Notes: a model not told the origin generated them from the letters alone. 13,892 nucleotides of DNA from JASFTV01 sp050050615 (GCA_050050615.1 JASFTV010000061.1:1-13892); one strand, 5' to 3'; shown: positions 1 to 7,245, numbered from the stretch's first letter. Program-made: numbers and translations.

Positions 1-200
1 CAGTGGAATCCGCGGTAGACGGCCTGAAGTCCGGAGCTAATGACTACCTGATGAAGCCGGCGGATATTGATGAGCTGGTGGAGAAAGCAGACGAAGCCTT
101 TGCCAAAAGACAGAGAATAGAGGAAAGAATTCGAATGGCTCAATCACGGCGCTACGTGAAGTCACCCAGGGACATCATAGCGAGGTCAGAAGAGTCCTGA
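1..200 (+). CDS. response regulator receiver domain protein (3' end only)
   Basis: The gene begins before the window; only its last 66 or so codons are here. The visible part starts at the end of a receiver domain: SGANDYLMKP carries the conserved Lys-Pro that follows strand beta5, where the Lys contacts the phosphoryl group. It is followed by helix alpha5 (DIDELVEKADEAFAKRQ), a short charged tail, and a TGA stop at 198-200. No output domain follows the receiver, so this is a single-domain receiver or the C-terminal receiver of a hybrid kinase. It lies 34 bases upstream of a second receiver gene, which suggests one operon and possibly a phosphorelay. The phospho-acceptor Asp lies outside the window and cannot be checked. 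Confidence 0.85.
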   Translation, partial: VESAVDGLKSGANDYLMKPADIDELVEKADEAFAKRQRIEERIRMAQSRRYVKSPRDIIARSEES

Positions 201-234
201 GAAAATCAGCCGCACCGGAAAGGAGAGTAGTGGG

Positions 235-1146
235 ATGAAGGCGAGAATTAGGGTCCTTATGGTCGATGATGAGGAGCAATTTCGGGTAACCACGGCAAGA
301 ATTTTGACCAGAAGAGGCTATGAAACCACCGTGGCTGCAAGCGGCGAAGAGGCGCTGGAGATCTTAAGGCGAACCCCGCAAGACGTTGTCATTCTGGACA
401 TCAAAATGACCGGCATGGACGGCCACGAAACCCTGGCCAATATCAAGAAAGGGCGCCCGGAGGCACAGGTTATTATGCTGACCGGCTACGGAACACTGGC
501 GTCGGCCAAACAATCACGTGAGCGGGATGCTTTCGACTACCTTAACAAGCCCTGTGACATTGATCTGTTGGATTCAAAAATTAGAGAAGCATACGCGGCT
601 ACCCATAAGGAGGCGGCAAAAGAAGAAAAAGTCGCCAAGGATATCATGATTTCCATCGATGATTACACCACTATCGATGTGGACAGCACCATCAAGGAAG
701 GGATTGAACAATTGAAGGCAAGCTTTCGAGCCCTTGCCTCTACCAGCAGGATCATGGAGACCGGCCATCGCTCGATAATAGTATTCGAGCAAGGCAAGAA
801 AATGGTTGGAATCCTCAGTATCCGGGATTTAATACGGGGTCTGCAACCTCCCTATCTTTCAGCACCCAAGCCATCCACGGCTGACAGCATGGAGTATTCG
901 CCCATGTTCTGGACGGGGCTTTTTACCAGCCAGGTCAAGGCGTTGAAAGATAAGAAGGTGGGCGAGCTGATGTCTGAGCCGCCGCCAGAGGTTGATGAAA
1001 GCACGAACCTTATGGAAGTGGCCAACCTGATGCACAGGAAACAGGTCAGACGACTGATCGTAGCGAGCAAAGGAACGGTTGTCGGCATAGTCAGAGAACA
1101 GGAAATCTTTTTCGAGCTGGGAAGGATTCTTTCGGAAAGGGGATAG
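235..1146 (+). CDS. response regulator: receiver domain fused to a CBS-domain pair
   Basis: 303 residues. Residues 5-120 form a CheY-like receiver with all key residues: acidic pair D11/D12, phospho-acceptor D55 (VVILDIKM), T83 (IMLTGYG) and K105 (YLNKP). A charged linker (about 121-138) leads to two CBS motifs. The first is about 139-207 (DIMISIDD...GHRSIIVFEQGKKMVGILSIRDLI) and the second about 243-300 (KVGELMSEPPPEVDEST...KQVRRLIVASKGTVVGIV). A 35-residue insert separates them. There is no helix-turn-helix, AAA+, GGDEF or other classical output domain. CBS pairs commonly bind adenosine nucleotides, so the protein may combine phosphorylation with nucleotide or energy sensing and act on a protein partner; that is inference. 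The ATG follows a GGAG-type ribosome site at about 221-225. The stop is 3 bases before the permease ATG, so the two are probably coupled in translation. Confidence 0.93.
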   Translation: MKARIRVLMVDDEEQFRVTTARILTRRGYETTVAASGEEALEILRRTPQDVVILDIKMTGMDGHETLANIKKGRPEAQVIMLTGYGTLASAKQSRERDAFDYLNKPCDIDLLDSKIREAYAATHKEAAKEEKVAKDIMISIDDYTTIDVDSTIKEGIEQLKASFRALASTSRIMETGHRSIIVFEQGKKMVGILSIRDLIRGLQPPYLSAPKPSTADSMEYSPMFWTGLFTSQVKALKDKKVGELMSEPPPEVDESTNLMEVANLMHRKQVRRLIVASKGTVVGIVREQEIFFELGRILSERG

Positions 1147-1149
1147 GTG

Positions 1150-3000
1150 ATGACCAAGGCCAAGAAGCGCGCTACCGGATATGACAAATATGTTGACTGG
1201 AGGCTTTTCTGGGTTCCGGTTGTATTGTTTTTCGCTGTTCTGCTTCTGCCGACACCTCGAGGGATGAAGGATGTAGCAACCGAGTACAAAGTCGGGCCGA
1301 AAACGGTCATCGGCTTTGTGAGCCAAGAACTCTTTTCCCGAAACAGTTCGGAAGTCGAACAGTGGCAGCTGGTTATCGGCCAAATGATGGAGAAGAACCT
1401 CGAAATGGGAGCTCTTTCCAAAAAGCGGTTTTTGGAACGGAGTTTGGGGTGGTGCAAGAAGTACCATATCGAAACCGATGCCGTCAATTTCAGCAGAGCT
1501 CATGAGTATGTTAAAGAGCATATTTCGGACAAAACTTTTTTGGAGATTATGAATAAATCGCTGAAATTGAAAAAAAGAGATCTTAGATATGGAGATCTTA
1601 GCGCAAAAGACAAGGCGGCGGCGGACAAAGGCGCCTGGGAGATCAAAGTCGCTGTAGCCATGATGGTTTTTGTTGTATTCTGCTTCGTGACAGAGTGTAT
1701 CCCGCTTCCCGGGGTTGCCTTTTGCATCGGTTTGGTCCTTGTATTTACCGGGGTTGTATCAAGAGAAGAGGTGGCCATGCTCTATTGGAGCGATGCCTGC
1801 TGGTTTATTATGGGCAGTTTGATGTTTGCCGCCGCCTTTGTAAGAACCGGGGTGGACAAAAGAATATGTCTGATGATGTTCAGAAAACTGGCCGTGCCGA
1901 GCGTCAGATGGGTCACCATCATTTTCTTTGTTATTATTTCGCCTCTGGCCTCCTTTATCTCCGACCATGCTCTGGCCGCCATGTTTCTACCTATAGGCAT
2001 GCTCCTCTACCAAAATAGTCTGACGGACGAGATTCGCGAAGACAAAGAACTCGCCAAAATGCTGATGATCGCCATTGCCATGGCCTGCAATATAGGCGGC
2101 CCCGGTGCGCCTTCGGGCGGAGCGCGCAACGTGATCATGATGACGTACCTGAATGACATGTTCGGCTTTGATATCGGGTACTTTGAGTGGGTTACATATT
2201 GTTTTCCCTATGTTTTGATCATGATCCCGCTGACCTGGTTTGTAGTTAACTGGCGTTTCAAACCCCGCATCACATCCCTGGCCCCGGCGATGAGATATCT
2301 GCAAAGCGAAATAGGTAGAATGGGAGGGTGGAGCAAACAGCAAATATTGGCCTTGGTGATCTTTTTGGCCATGATCTATGGCTGGTTTACCGAGAAGGCG
2401 TTCTATAGCCTGGGGATCTATCCGATTCGCTTGGGGATCGGAGTCATAGCTATGGCAGGCGCCATCGCCTATCTCCTGACAGGCGTGGTCAATTGGCGGG
2501 ACTATCAGGAAAAAGTTGATTGGGGAGTGGTGTGGCTCTATGCCGGAGCCATTATATTCGGCCGTACCCTCGACGATACCGGTGCCGCCTACTGGCTGGC
2601 ACGCACAATCATTGACGCCCTTGCCCCGCTGGGCATTGACCAGGGACTTCCGCTGATGCTGGTAAATAACGGCCTTACGGCCTGCCTGACCAATCTGATG
2701 GCCGACGGGCCGGCAGCCGCGGCTGTAGGGCCGATATCGCTAAACATGGCCGGACTTGTCCATCCGGGGACTACCTATCTACCCTTTATGGCCATGGGGA
2801 CGGCTGTCGCCTCCTCTTTAGCGTATTGTTTGATAATCGGTACTCCACCGAATGCCATTGTCTATGCAAGCGGTTATCTGGAGCCCAAGGACTACCTGCG
2901 AGTAGGTATCCCAATTTGGTTTATCGCCAACCTCCTCATTGTCCTGCTGGTGGCGGCTTACTGGTCTTTCAGGGGTTTTGGCGGATTGCCCGGGTTTTAG
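1150..3000 (+). CDS. SLC13/DASS-family anion or carboxylate permease, divergent
   Basis: About 616 residues, a polytopic inner-membrane protein. ATG at 1150 has AAGGGG (1137-1142) at good spacing; GTG at 1147 is the alternative. TM1 is about residues 20-38. A hydrophilic segment of about 125 residues (40-163), absent from typical family members, precedes the main transporter core. SLC13/DASS features are a C-terminal GTPPN motif (about 564-568, IIGTPPNAIVYASG) and a duplicated architecture in which each half has a hairpin followed by a GG/GTPPN-like loop. Family members move dicarboxylates, citrate, sulfate or related anions, usually with sodium. Here the first SNT position reads SDH (about 271-273), the second reads ADG (about 518-520), and the first GTPPN-like loop reads GGARN. 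Substrate and coupling ion therefore cannot be read from homology. The gene directly follows the receiver-CBS regulator. Confidence 0.9.
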   Translation: MTKAKKRATGYDKYVDWRLFWVPVVLFFAVLLLPTPRGMKDVATEYKVGPKTVIGFVSQELFSRNSSEVEQWQLVIGQMMEKNLEMGALSKKRFLERSLGWCKKYHIETDAVNFSRAHEYVKEHISDKTFLEIMNKSLKLKKRDLRYGDLSAKDKAAADKGAWEIKVAVAMMVFVVFCFVTECIPLPGVAFCIGLVLVFTGVVSREEVAMLYWSDACWFIMGSLMFAAAFVRTGVDKRICLMMFRKLAVPSVRWVTIIFFVIISPLASFISDHALAAMFLPIGMLLYQNSLTDEIREDKELAKMLMIAIAMACNIGGPGAPSGGARNVIMMTYLNDMFGFDIGYFEWVTYCFPYVLIMIPLTWFVVNWRFKPRITSLAPAMRYLQSEIGRMGGWSKQQILALVIFLAMIYGWFTEKAFYSLGIYPIRLGIGVIAMAGAIAYLLTGVVNWRDYQEKVDWGVVWLYAGAIIFGRTLDDTGAAYWLARTIIDALAPLGIDQGLPLMLVNNGLTACLTNLMADGPAAAAVGPISLNMAGLVHPGTTYLPFMAMGTAVASSLAYCLIIGTPPNAIVYASGYLEPKDYLRVGIPIWFIANLLIVLLVAAYWSFRGFGGLPGF

Positions 3001-3055
3001 AGCAAGAGCTGTCTTAGGGAAAGCATTGGTTCAGTAATCGATTGAGAGAACTAAA

Positions 3056-3217
3056 ATGAAAAATGGAACTGAAAATGACGACCGGCAAGCAAGAAGGCGC
3101 TTCTATCAGTCAAAGGGAGTAACCCATTTTGACAAACAAACTGAACGGGGTTTCTTCTTTATCCTGACGCTGATTATGCTGGGTTGGGGCATACTGGTAA
3201 AGCTCGGGGTACTCTAA
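3056..3217 (+). CDS. small single-pass membrane protein, possible permease partner
   Basis: 53 codons, ATG at 3056 to TAA at 3215-3217, 55 bases after the permease stop. The N-terminal 30 residues are charged and probably cytoplasmic (DDRQARRRFYQSKG, then a Lys/Glu patch). One hydrophobic helix follows (GFFFILTLIMLGWGILVKL) and ends almost at the C-terminus. A weak purine-rich ribosome site (GAGAG) precedes the ATG. I do not recognise a named family. The composition (positive-inside N-terminus, one clean helix) and the position behind a transporter argue for a real small membrane protein, by analogy with small subunits of other secondary transporters. That role is inference. Confidence 0.6.
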   Translation: MKNGTENDDRQARRRFYQSKGVTHFDKQTERGFFFILTLIMLGWGILVKLGVL

Positions 3218-3244
3218 AGAATAGAAGAGTCTTAGGAGTGCAAA

Positions 3245-3260
3245 AGGAACAATTGGTCCT
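3245..3260. repeat. near-perfect 16-bp palindrome
   Basis: AGGAACAATTGGTCCT matches its own reverse complement except at one symmetric pair of positions. It lies just upstream of the Yip1-like gene and could be an operator or simply a chance palindrome. The AGGAA part may also serve as a distant ribosome site. Confidence 0.3.
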
Positions 3261-3269
3261 AAGTTGCTC

Positions 3270-3782
3270 ATGAAAGCACTTTGGCGAATTTTGCTGGGTT
3301 TGCTCAGCACTCCCGGGCACTTCTTCAGGCAACTGCCCAAGAAGCCGGATTTGAGGCATCCTTTGAGGTTTTTGCTCTTTGGCAGCCTTTTCTTTGCTGG
3401 AGCCAGCCTGACTGGGGTGTATACCAGGCCGCTTTTGATGGCCGGCATCCTGTTTCTTAACGCCTTTACCATGCCCTTTATTACCGCCGCTGCCGGATTC
3501 ATGGTTATGACAATATTTATTGGCCGACGGGTTGCATTTGCCAAGATCTTTTCTGTATACGCCTTTTCAGCCGGAGTGACGCTGCTTGTATCATGGATTC
3601 CTTTCTTCGTTTGGATCACCGAGCCCTGGAAATGGTGGCTTATTGGGATTGGCTTGGTCAAGGGATGCGATCTAAGTCGCCTCCAAGCGATTTTGATAAT
3701 CGGACTTTCAATAGGTATCGTGGTCTTTTTCTTCATGTCTCTCAACCCCGTTATTCTCTCGCTGAAGACTGCGGCTGGATAG
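3270..3782 (+). CDS. Yip1-like integral membrane protein
   Basis: 170 residues from ATG 3270; a TTG at 3264 in the same frame is the alternative start. The N-terminus (LLGLLSTPGHFFRQLPKKPD...HPLRFLLFG) resembles the opening of Yip1-domain bacterial membrane proteins, in which a Pro/Phe-rich amphipathic segment precedes about five membrane helices. Hydrophobic segments are visible at roughly residues 34-50, 55-85, 92-112, 120-130 and 144-160. No catalytic motif is visible. The gene follows the permease and 53-residue gene on the same strand with a 52-base gap, so it is probably co-transcribed. Bacterial Yip1-domain proteins have no well-defined role, so no function is assigned. The family call is from motif impression and is moderate. 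Confidence 0.72.
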   Translation: MKALWRILLGLLSTPGHFFRQLPKKPDLRHPLRFLLFGSLFFAGASLTGVYTRPLLMAGILFLNAFTMPFITAAAGFMVMTIFIGRRVAFAKIFSVYAFSAGVTLLVSWIPFFVWITEPWKWWLIGIGLVKGCDLSRLQAILIIGLSIGIVVFFFMSLNPVILSLKTAAG

Positions 3783-3882
3783 ACCTGCGCTGCCCTTGCC
3801 AGCATCGGATATTGCCCTTAGCTCATAAGAACTTGTTTTTTGGACAGTAAGAATGCTGAAACCTGAGCCTGTGTGTCACGGA

Positions 3883-4252
3883 GAAAATCGCCACTTGGTA
3901 TTGTGGTGGCAAAGTTTTGGTTGAGATAGGCGTATTCACACTTCGGTGTACAGAAGCCCGTCAAGACAAGACCCCACTTTCGCTCACACCTTTGTTTTCC
4001 CTCGGTCAATATCTCTATTACCCATATCATTTTGCTGTTAAAAGCTTTATTTTGGGATGGTCAAATTCCTCAGTGTGTGACAGCGAATCACATATTCTCA
4101 AAGCCTGCTCGGGGGCGGAATTTGGAGGATAAGAATGATATTGAAATGCTTTTACAGGAATGGCCGAAGATGCTACACTTAATTCAAGAGAAACCAGAGG
4201 CTATTGAGCGGGCGGTGATGAAAAATATGTCTTATCGATTGAAAATCGCCAC
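3883..4252. repeat. 12-bp direct repeat flanking 346 bases
   Basis: GAAAATCGCCAC occurs at 3883-3894 and again at 4241-4252. The segment between them contains no recognisable transposase or integrase. The repeat may be a trace of an insertion or may be chance. Confidence 0.35.
4076..4092. promoter_or_regulatory. inverted repeat TGTGA-N7-TCACA
   Basis: Two 5-base arms are separated by 7 bases. This resembles a CRP/FNR-family operator, but the standard spacer is 6. It lies about 220 bases before the CARDB gene. Weak support. Confidence 0.2.
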
Positions 4253-4262
4253 CCGTCAATGA
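4146..4262 (+). CDS. possible small ORF of 38 codons, unrecognised
   Basis: The frame opening at ATG 4146 encodes a short charged peptide (MLLQEWPKMLHLIQEKPEAI...) that looks helical and ends at TGA 4260-4262. The frame is open further upstream to 4032, but that part does not look protein-like. A strong GGAGG at 4124-4128 is 6 bases from an out-of-frame ATG at 4135 that gives only 15 codons, so the real initiation site, if any, is unclear. It could be the remnant of a larger gene. Confidence 0.2.
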   Translation: MLLQEWPKMLHLIQEKPEAIERAVMKNMSYRLKIATRQ

Positions 4263-4311
4263 TTATCATAACCTAATGGTTGACAGAGATGGATAGCAAG
4301 GAGGTTCAAAC

Positions 4312-5148
4312 ATGGACTTTACAAAGTTGATCTGCAAATACGTCATCGTGGGAAGCATGATGATGTCTTGGACCTTCGTTCCTACGGCTTTTGCAAAACA
4401 GGAAAAACATTCCTTTATCCTGTATCCGGGAAACCCTTATGACACGTATTCACTTGAGTTTCCCATCGCCATTGAAAAAGTGGGTGAGATAAGGGCCACC
4501 GCTGAAAGCAAGTACTTTATTACAGGGCATAAGAAAAGGTATTGGCGAGTTCTCATTTTCAAGAAAGGCGAAAAACATCCTGAAGTCTCGAATAAGCGAA
4601 ACAGCCCCGGCACAATAGTCATCAGCCATCCTGTAGACACGCCCGAACTGAGGAAAGGAAGAAAATATATCATCAGCGTTGAAAGCGCCAAGGAAGCCAG
4701 GATAGAAGGTACACTCGTGATTCAGTATCCGTCCAGGGCTGAACCTCAGAGACCCAAGGAACCCTGTGACCTCGTGATTACGAAGATCAGACTTGATAAT
4801 CAGTGCACGGTTGTGGTTGAAGTGACCAATAAAGGGCCAGGCAAGGTGCCGGATCAGGTTTGGACCTCCAGGGCGAGTGCATCCCTATATTTCTTCCGAA
4901 ACGGCAGAAGTTGGGGAGGTGTTTCCTTAAAGAGAATGGACCCGGAGCGCAAGCTTCAATCCGAGGGTGGTAGAAAGAAATTTAGGTCTAATATTAAGAT
5001 CAGCGGGACGGAGCGGATTAAGGCTGTCGTCGATTACAAAAATCGTGTTCATGAGACGAACGAAGATAACAATGCAAGAGAAGAAACCCTCAGTTGTGGA
5101 GGATTAACCGTACAACCCAAGCCGCCCATTGTACCAAGACGGGACTAA
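4312..5148 (+). CDS. secreted CARDB-domain protein
   Basis: 278 residues. ATG 4312 has a strong AAGGAGG site at about 4300-4306. A signal peptide spans residues 1-28, with a hydrophobic core and probable cleavage after AFA. Residues 30-140 form an unrecognised beta-rich region (FILYPGNPYDTYSLEF...). It may be a carbohydrate- or protease-associated prepeptidase-like fold, but I cannot name it. Residues about 150-262 match the CARDB (cell-adhesion-related) pattern: DLVITKIRLDNQCTVVVEV, VTNKGPG, and the near-terminal ETNEDNNAREETL. CARDB domains are immunoglobulin-like modules found on secreted or surface proteins. A Pro-rich tail ends the protein with no sorting signal or C-terminal helix, so it is probably periplasmic or released. 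The 76-base gap to the next gene leaves co-transcription open. Confidence 0.82.
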   Translation: MDFTKLICKYVIVGSMMMSWTFVPTAFAKQEKHSFILYPGNPYDTYSLEFPIAIEKVGEIRATAESKYFITGHKKRYWRVLIFKKGEKHPEVSNKRNSPGTIVISHPVDTPELRKGRKYIISVESAKEARIEGTLVIQYPSRAEPQRPKEPCDLVITKIRLDNQCTVVVEVTNKGPGKVPDQVWTSRASASLYFFRNGRSWGGVSLKRMDPERKLQSEGGRKKFRSNIKISGTERIKAVVDYKNRVHETNEDNNAREETLSCGGLTVQPKPPIVPRRD

Positions 5149-5223
5149 GCGGAGTATGCCAATGCTGAAAAGCTGAATGACGATATTTATAAGCCCAGCT
5201 AATGACGCACATCAGCGACACCA

Positions 5224-5868
5224 ATGGAACAAAAAGCAGCACCCTACCCTTTCTTGAAATGCCTTACTGACAAGTTGATCTCATTTTTTCTTCTTGCGGT
5301 GTTCATACCCATCATCATCCTGGTCGTTTTAGCAATGGCCATCAGTATGCTCGTTCGTCCTTCTGATCGGGGCAGATTCCTTTATCGAGAACGGCGAGTT
5401 TCCAGAGGCCGAGAATTTGATGTATTGAAGTTCAGAGTGTTGCGTGAGGATGTTATAGCTCAAATGCCACCCGAGGATAAACACGCCTTCCTGTTCGAAA
5501 AAGATGCATCTAACCTGACCTGGGCAGGACGTTGTTTCCTCAAAAGATGCTATCTTGACGAACTGCCGCAGCTGTTCAACATCTTGAAAGGAGATATGAG
5601 CTTGGTCGGCCCACGTCCTTGGCCTGTTTCGATGGTTCATGCCCAGCTGAAGCGCGGTGTGGCGTACCGTAAGCTCATCCGTGCGGGTTGGACAGGACCT
5701 GCCCAGCTTCAAAAGGATCATCCTGCACCACGACCGGCAGAGGAACTTGACTTGGAATATTTCAACCAGTGCCATACCTGGCCTGGGTGGCGGCTTTGGC
5801 TGTACGATGTTACCCTCTTGGGCAGATCCATACGGTTGATGGTGCAGGGAAAAGGGCTAAGCTATTAA
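5224..5868 (+). CDS. sugar-phosphate transferase (short monotopic polyprenyl-phosphate type)
   Basis: 214 residues. The enzyme transfers a sugar-1-phosphate from a nucleotide sugar to a membrane polyprenyl phosphate, starting glycan assembly on the cytoplasmic face of the membrane. Residues 12-43 form the single N-terminal membrane segment, with a Pro in the middle. Family motifs follow: FDVLKFRVLRED (the usual F..lKFRsM), the catalytic pair D112/E113 in YLDELPQLFNILKGDMS, then LVGPRP (127-132), a TGPAQLQ segment (157-163) and the C-terminal DLEYF. There is no four-helix N-terminal extension, so it is the short PglC/WbaP-catalytic-domain form. No glycosyltransferase, flippase or polymerase gene is nearby, which is unusual because these enzymes normally sit in glycan clusters. 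ATG 5224 has no clear ribosome site. Donor sugar unknown. Confidence 0.9.
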   Translation: MEQKAAPYPFLKCLTDKLISFFLLAVFIPIIILVVLAMAISMLVRPSDRGRFLYRERRVSRGREFDVLKFRVLREDVIAQMPPEDKHAFLFEKDASNLTWAGRCFLKRCYLDELPQLFNILKGDMSLVGPRPWPVSMVHAQLKRGVAYRKLIRAGWTGPAQLQKDHPAPRPAEELDLEYFNQCHTWPGWRLWLYDVTLLGRSIRLMVQGKGLSY

Positions 5869-5904
5869 GTCTTGCCCCAGGTCGATATAGGGCTTAATGC
5901 TTTT

Positions 5905-5932
5905 CCAACCGAGTCACAATTTTTTCGTTTGG
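5905..5932. terminator. weak hairpin between convergent genes
   Basis: Arms CCAACCGA (5905-5912) and TCGTTTGG (5925-5932) pair with one mismatch across a T-rich loop. It lies between the sugar transferase and dctM stops, where terminators for both strands are expected. There is no good T-run after the stem on either strand. Confidence 0.25.
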
Positions 5933-5943
5933 TTCATCCGTTC

Positions 5944-7245
5944 TTAACGCATAAGACCGGGTAGGAAGAGCGCAATCTGGGGAAAGAAAAGAAGAATCAG
6001 GTTGCAGACAAGCAATGCGATGAGCATAGGCAGAACCCCCTTGAAGATCTCCTCGAGGGGGACATCCTTGGCAACCCCGTAAACCACATAAACGTTTACC
6101 CCGACCGGCGGCGTAATAACGCCCATCTCCGTGATCAATACAATGACCACACCAAACCAGATCGGGTCGAACCCCAGAGCCTGAGAGACCGGAAAAAAGA
6201 TGGGAATGGTCAGCATGATCATGGCCAGGGCATCCATGAAGCAGCCACCAAAAAGATAGACCAGAATGATGACTCCCATAATGGCATGGTTTGGCAGTGG
6301 AAGATGACTGACCCAATTGGCCAAATCATAGGGCAGCCGGGTCACGGCCATGAAATGGCCGAACAGGACAGCCCCGCTCACAATCACCATTACCATGCAA
6401 CTGATTCGAGTTGTGTCAGCAATCGATTGGATAAAACCCTGCCAGGTGAGCTGTCTCCTTATGATGGCTATGAGTAGGGTCAGAAAGGCGCCGGCCGCGG
6501 CCGCCTCTGTGGGTGTAAAGATGCCGAAGAAGATGCCGCCCATGACAAGGGCAAAGATGATCAGGGTTTCTAGCACCCCCACAAAGGATCTCAATTTTTC
6601 TTTCAAGCTGGTTTTTGGTCCGGGTGGCGCCAAAGAGGGATTCCTTGAAACGCGCAAGTAGATGGTCAGAAGAAAAAGGATGGAAAGGAGCATGCCCGGA
6701 AATATTCCAGCGGCAAAAAGCTTTCCAATGGACTGCTCGGTCAATATCCCGTAAACAATAAAGATAACACTCGGCGGGATCAGGATACCGAGGCTTCCTG
6801 CGGCGGCCACTGTGCCCGTGGCAAGACTCACATCATAGTTATATCGCTTCATCTCGGGCAGCGTTACGGTAGCCATGGTGGCTGCCGTGGCATTGGTGGA
6901 ACCGGATATGGCCGAAAACGCGGCACATGCTCCCACGGTGGCCATAGCAAGACCCCCACGCCGACTCCCCAGTAAAACATAGGCAGAATCATACAGTCTT
7001 CGGCTGATACCCGAATAGAAGGCGATCTGGCCCATAAAGACAAACAGCGGGACAACGGTCAGTCCGTAGGAAGAGAAGACATCAAAAAAATCCCTTGCCA
7101 GTAACCCCAGGCCCGGCTCAAGACCCCGGACGTAAGAAAAACCCAGGAATCCTAGCAAGCCCATCACAAAGCCCACGGGCATATTGGAAAAGAGCAGGAT
7201 GACAAGAATGATGATTCCGAGGATTCCTAAGCTTATCGGGCTCAT
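5944..7245 (-). CDS. dctM: TRAP transporter large permease subunit DctM
   Basis: 433 residues, about 11-12 membrane helices. It is the ion-coupled channel subunit of a tripartite ATP-independent periplasmic transporter, working with the small subunit DctQ and the binding protein DctP. Family signatures are the scoop-motif segment GSLGILIPPSVIFIVYG and, in the second half, EMGVITPPVGVNVYVV. The length matches the usual DctM (about 425-445). ATG 7245 overlaps the dctQ stop by 3 bases in an ATGA junction, and a GAAGGTGAT ribosome site lies within the end of dctQ, so the two are translationally coupled. The substrate cannot be read from this subunit. Confidence 0.95.
   Translation of the reverse strand: MSPISLGILGIIILVILLFSNMPVGFVMGLLGFLGFSYVRGLEPGLGLLARDFFDVFSSYGLTVVPLFVFMGQIAFYSGISRRLYDSAYVLLGSRRGGLAMATVGACAAFSAISGSTNATAATMATVTLPEMKRYNYDVSLATGTVAAAGSLGILIPPSVIFIVYGILTEQSIGKLFAAGIFPGMLLSILFLLTIYLRVSRNPSLAPPGPKTSLKEKLRSFVGVLETLIIFALVMGGIFFGIFTPTEAAAAGAFLTLLIAIIRRQLTWQGFIQSIADTTRISCMVMVIVSGAVLFGHFMAVTRLPYDLANWVSHLPLPNHAIMGVIILVYLFGGCFMDALAMIMLTIPIFFPVSQALGFDPIWFGVVIVLITEMGVITPPVGVNVYVVYGVAKDVPLEEIFKGVLPMLIALLVCNLILLFFPQIALFLPGLMR

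Larger units (their letters stand above)
3783..4311. other. 529-base intergenic stretch without a convincing gene
   Basis: It separates the transport module from the CARDB gene. It contains a 12-base direct repeat (3883-3894 and 4241-4252), an inverted repeat TGTGA-N7-TCACA (4076-4092), a small palindrome ATGATTATCAT (4259-4269), and a short open frame ending at 4262. It may hold decayed coding or mobile DNA; nothing in it was recognised as a known element. Confidence 0.6.

Noticed and set aside
852..1521. Two overlapping minus-strand frames of over 200 codons
   Set aside because: They lie antisense to the CBS regulator and permease, whose domains are clear; low-complexity shadow translations.
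3110..3805. 231-codon minus-strand frame
   Set aside because: Antisense to the Yip1-like and 53-residue genes, with Lys/Pro-rich non-globular translation; the plus strand gives proper membrane helices.
4076..4092. CRP/FNR-type operator
   Set aside because: The half-sites fit but the spacer is 7 rather than 6, and no promoter is evident next to it; kept only as a low-confidence inverted repeat.
3783..4311. Insertion sequence or integrase remnant
   Set aside because: No transposase motif on either strand and no terminal inverted repeats; only one 12-bp direct repeat.
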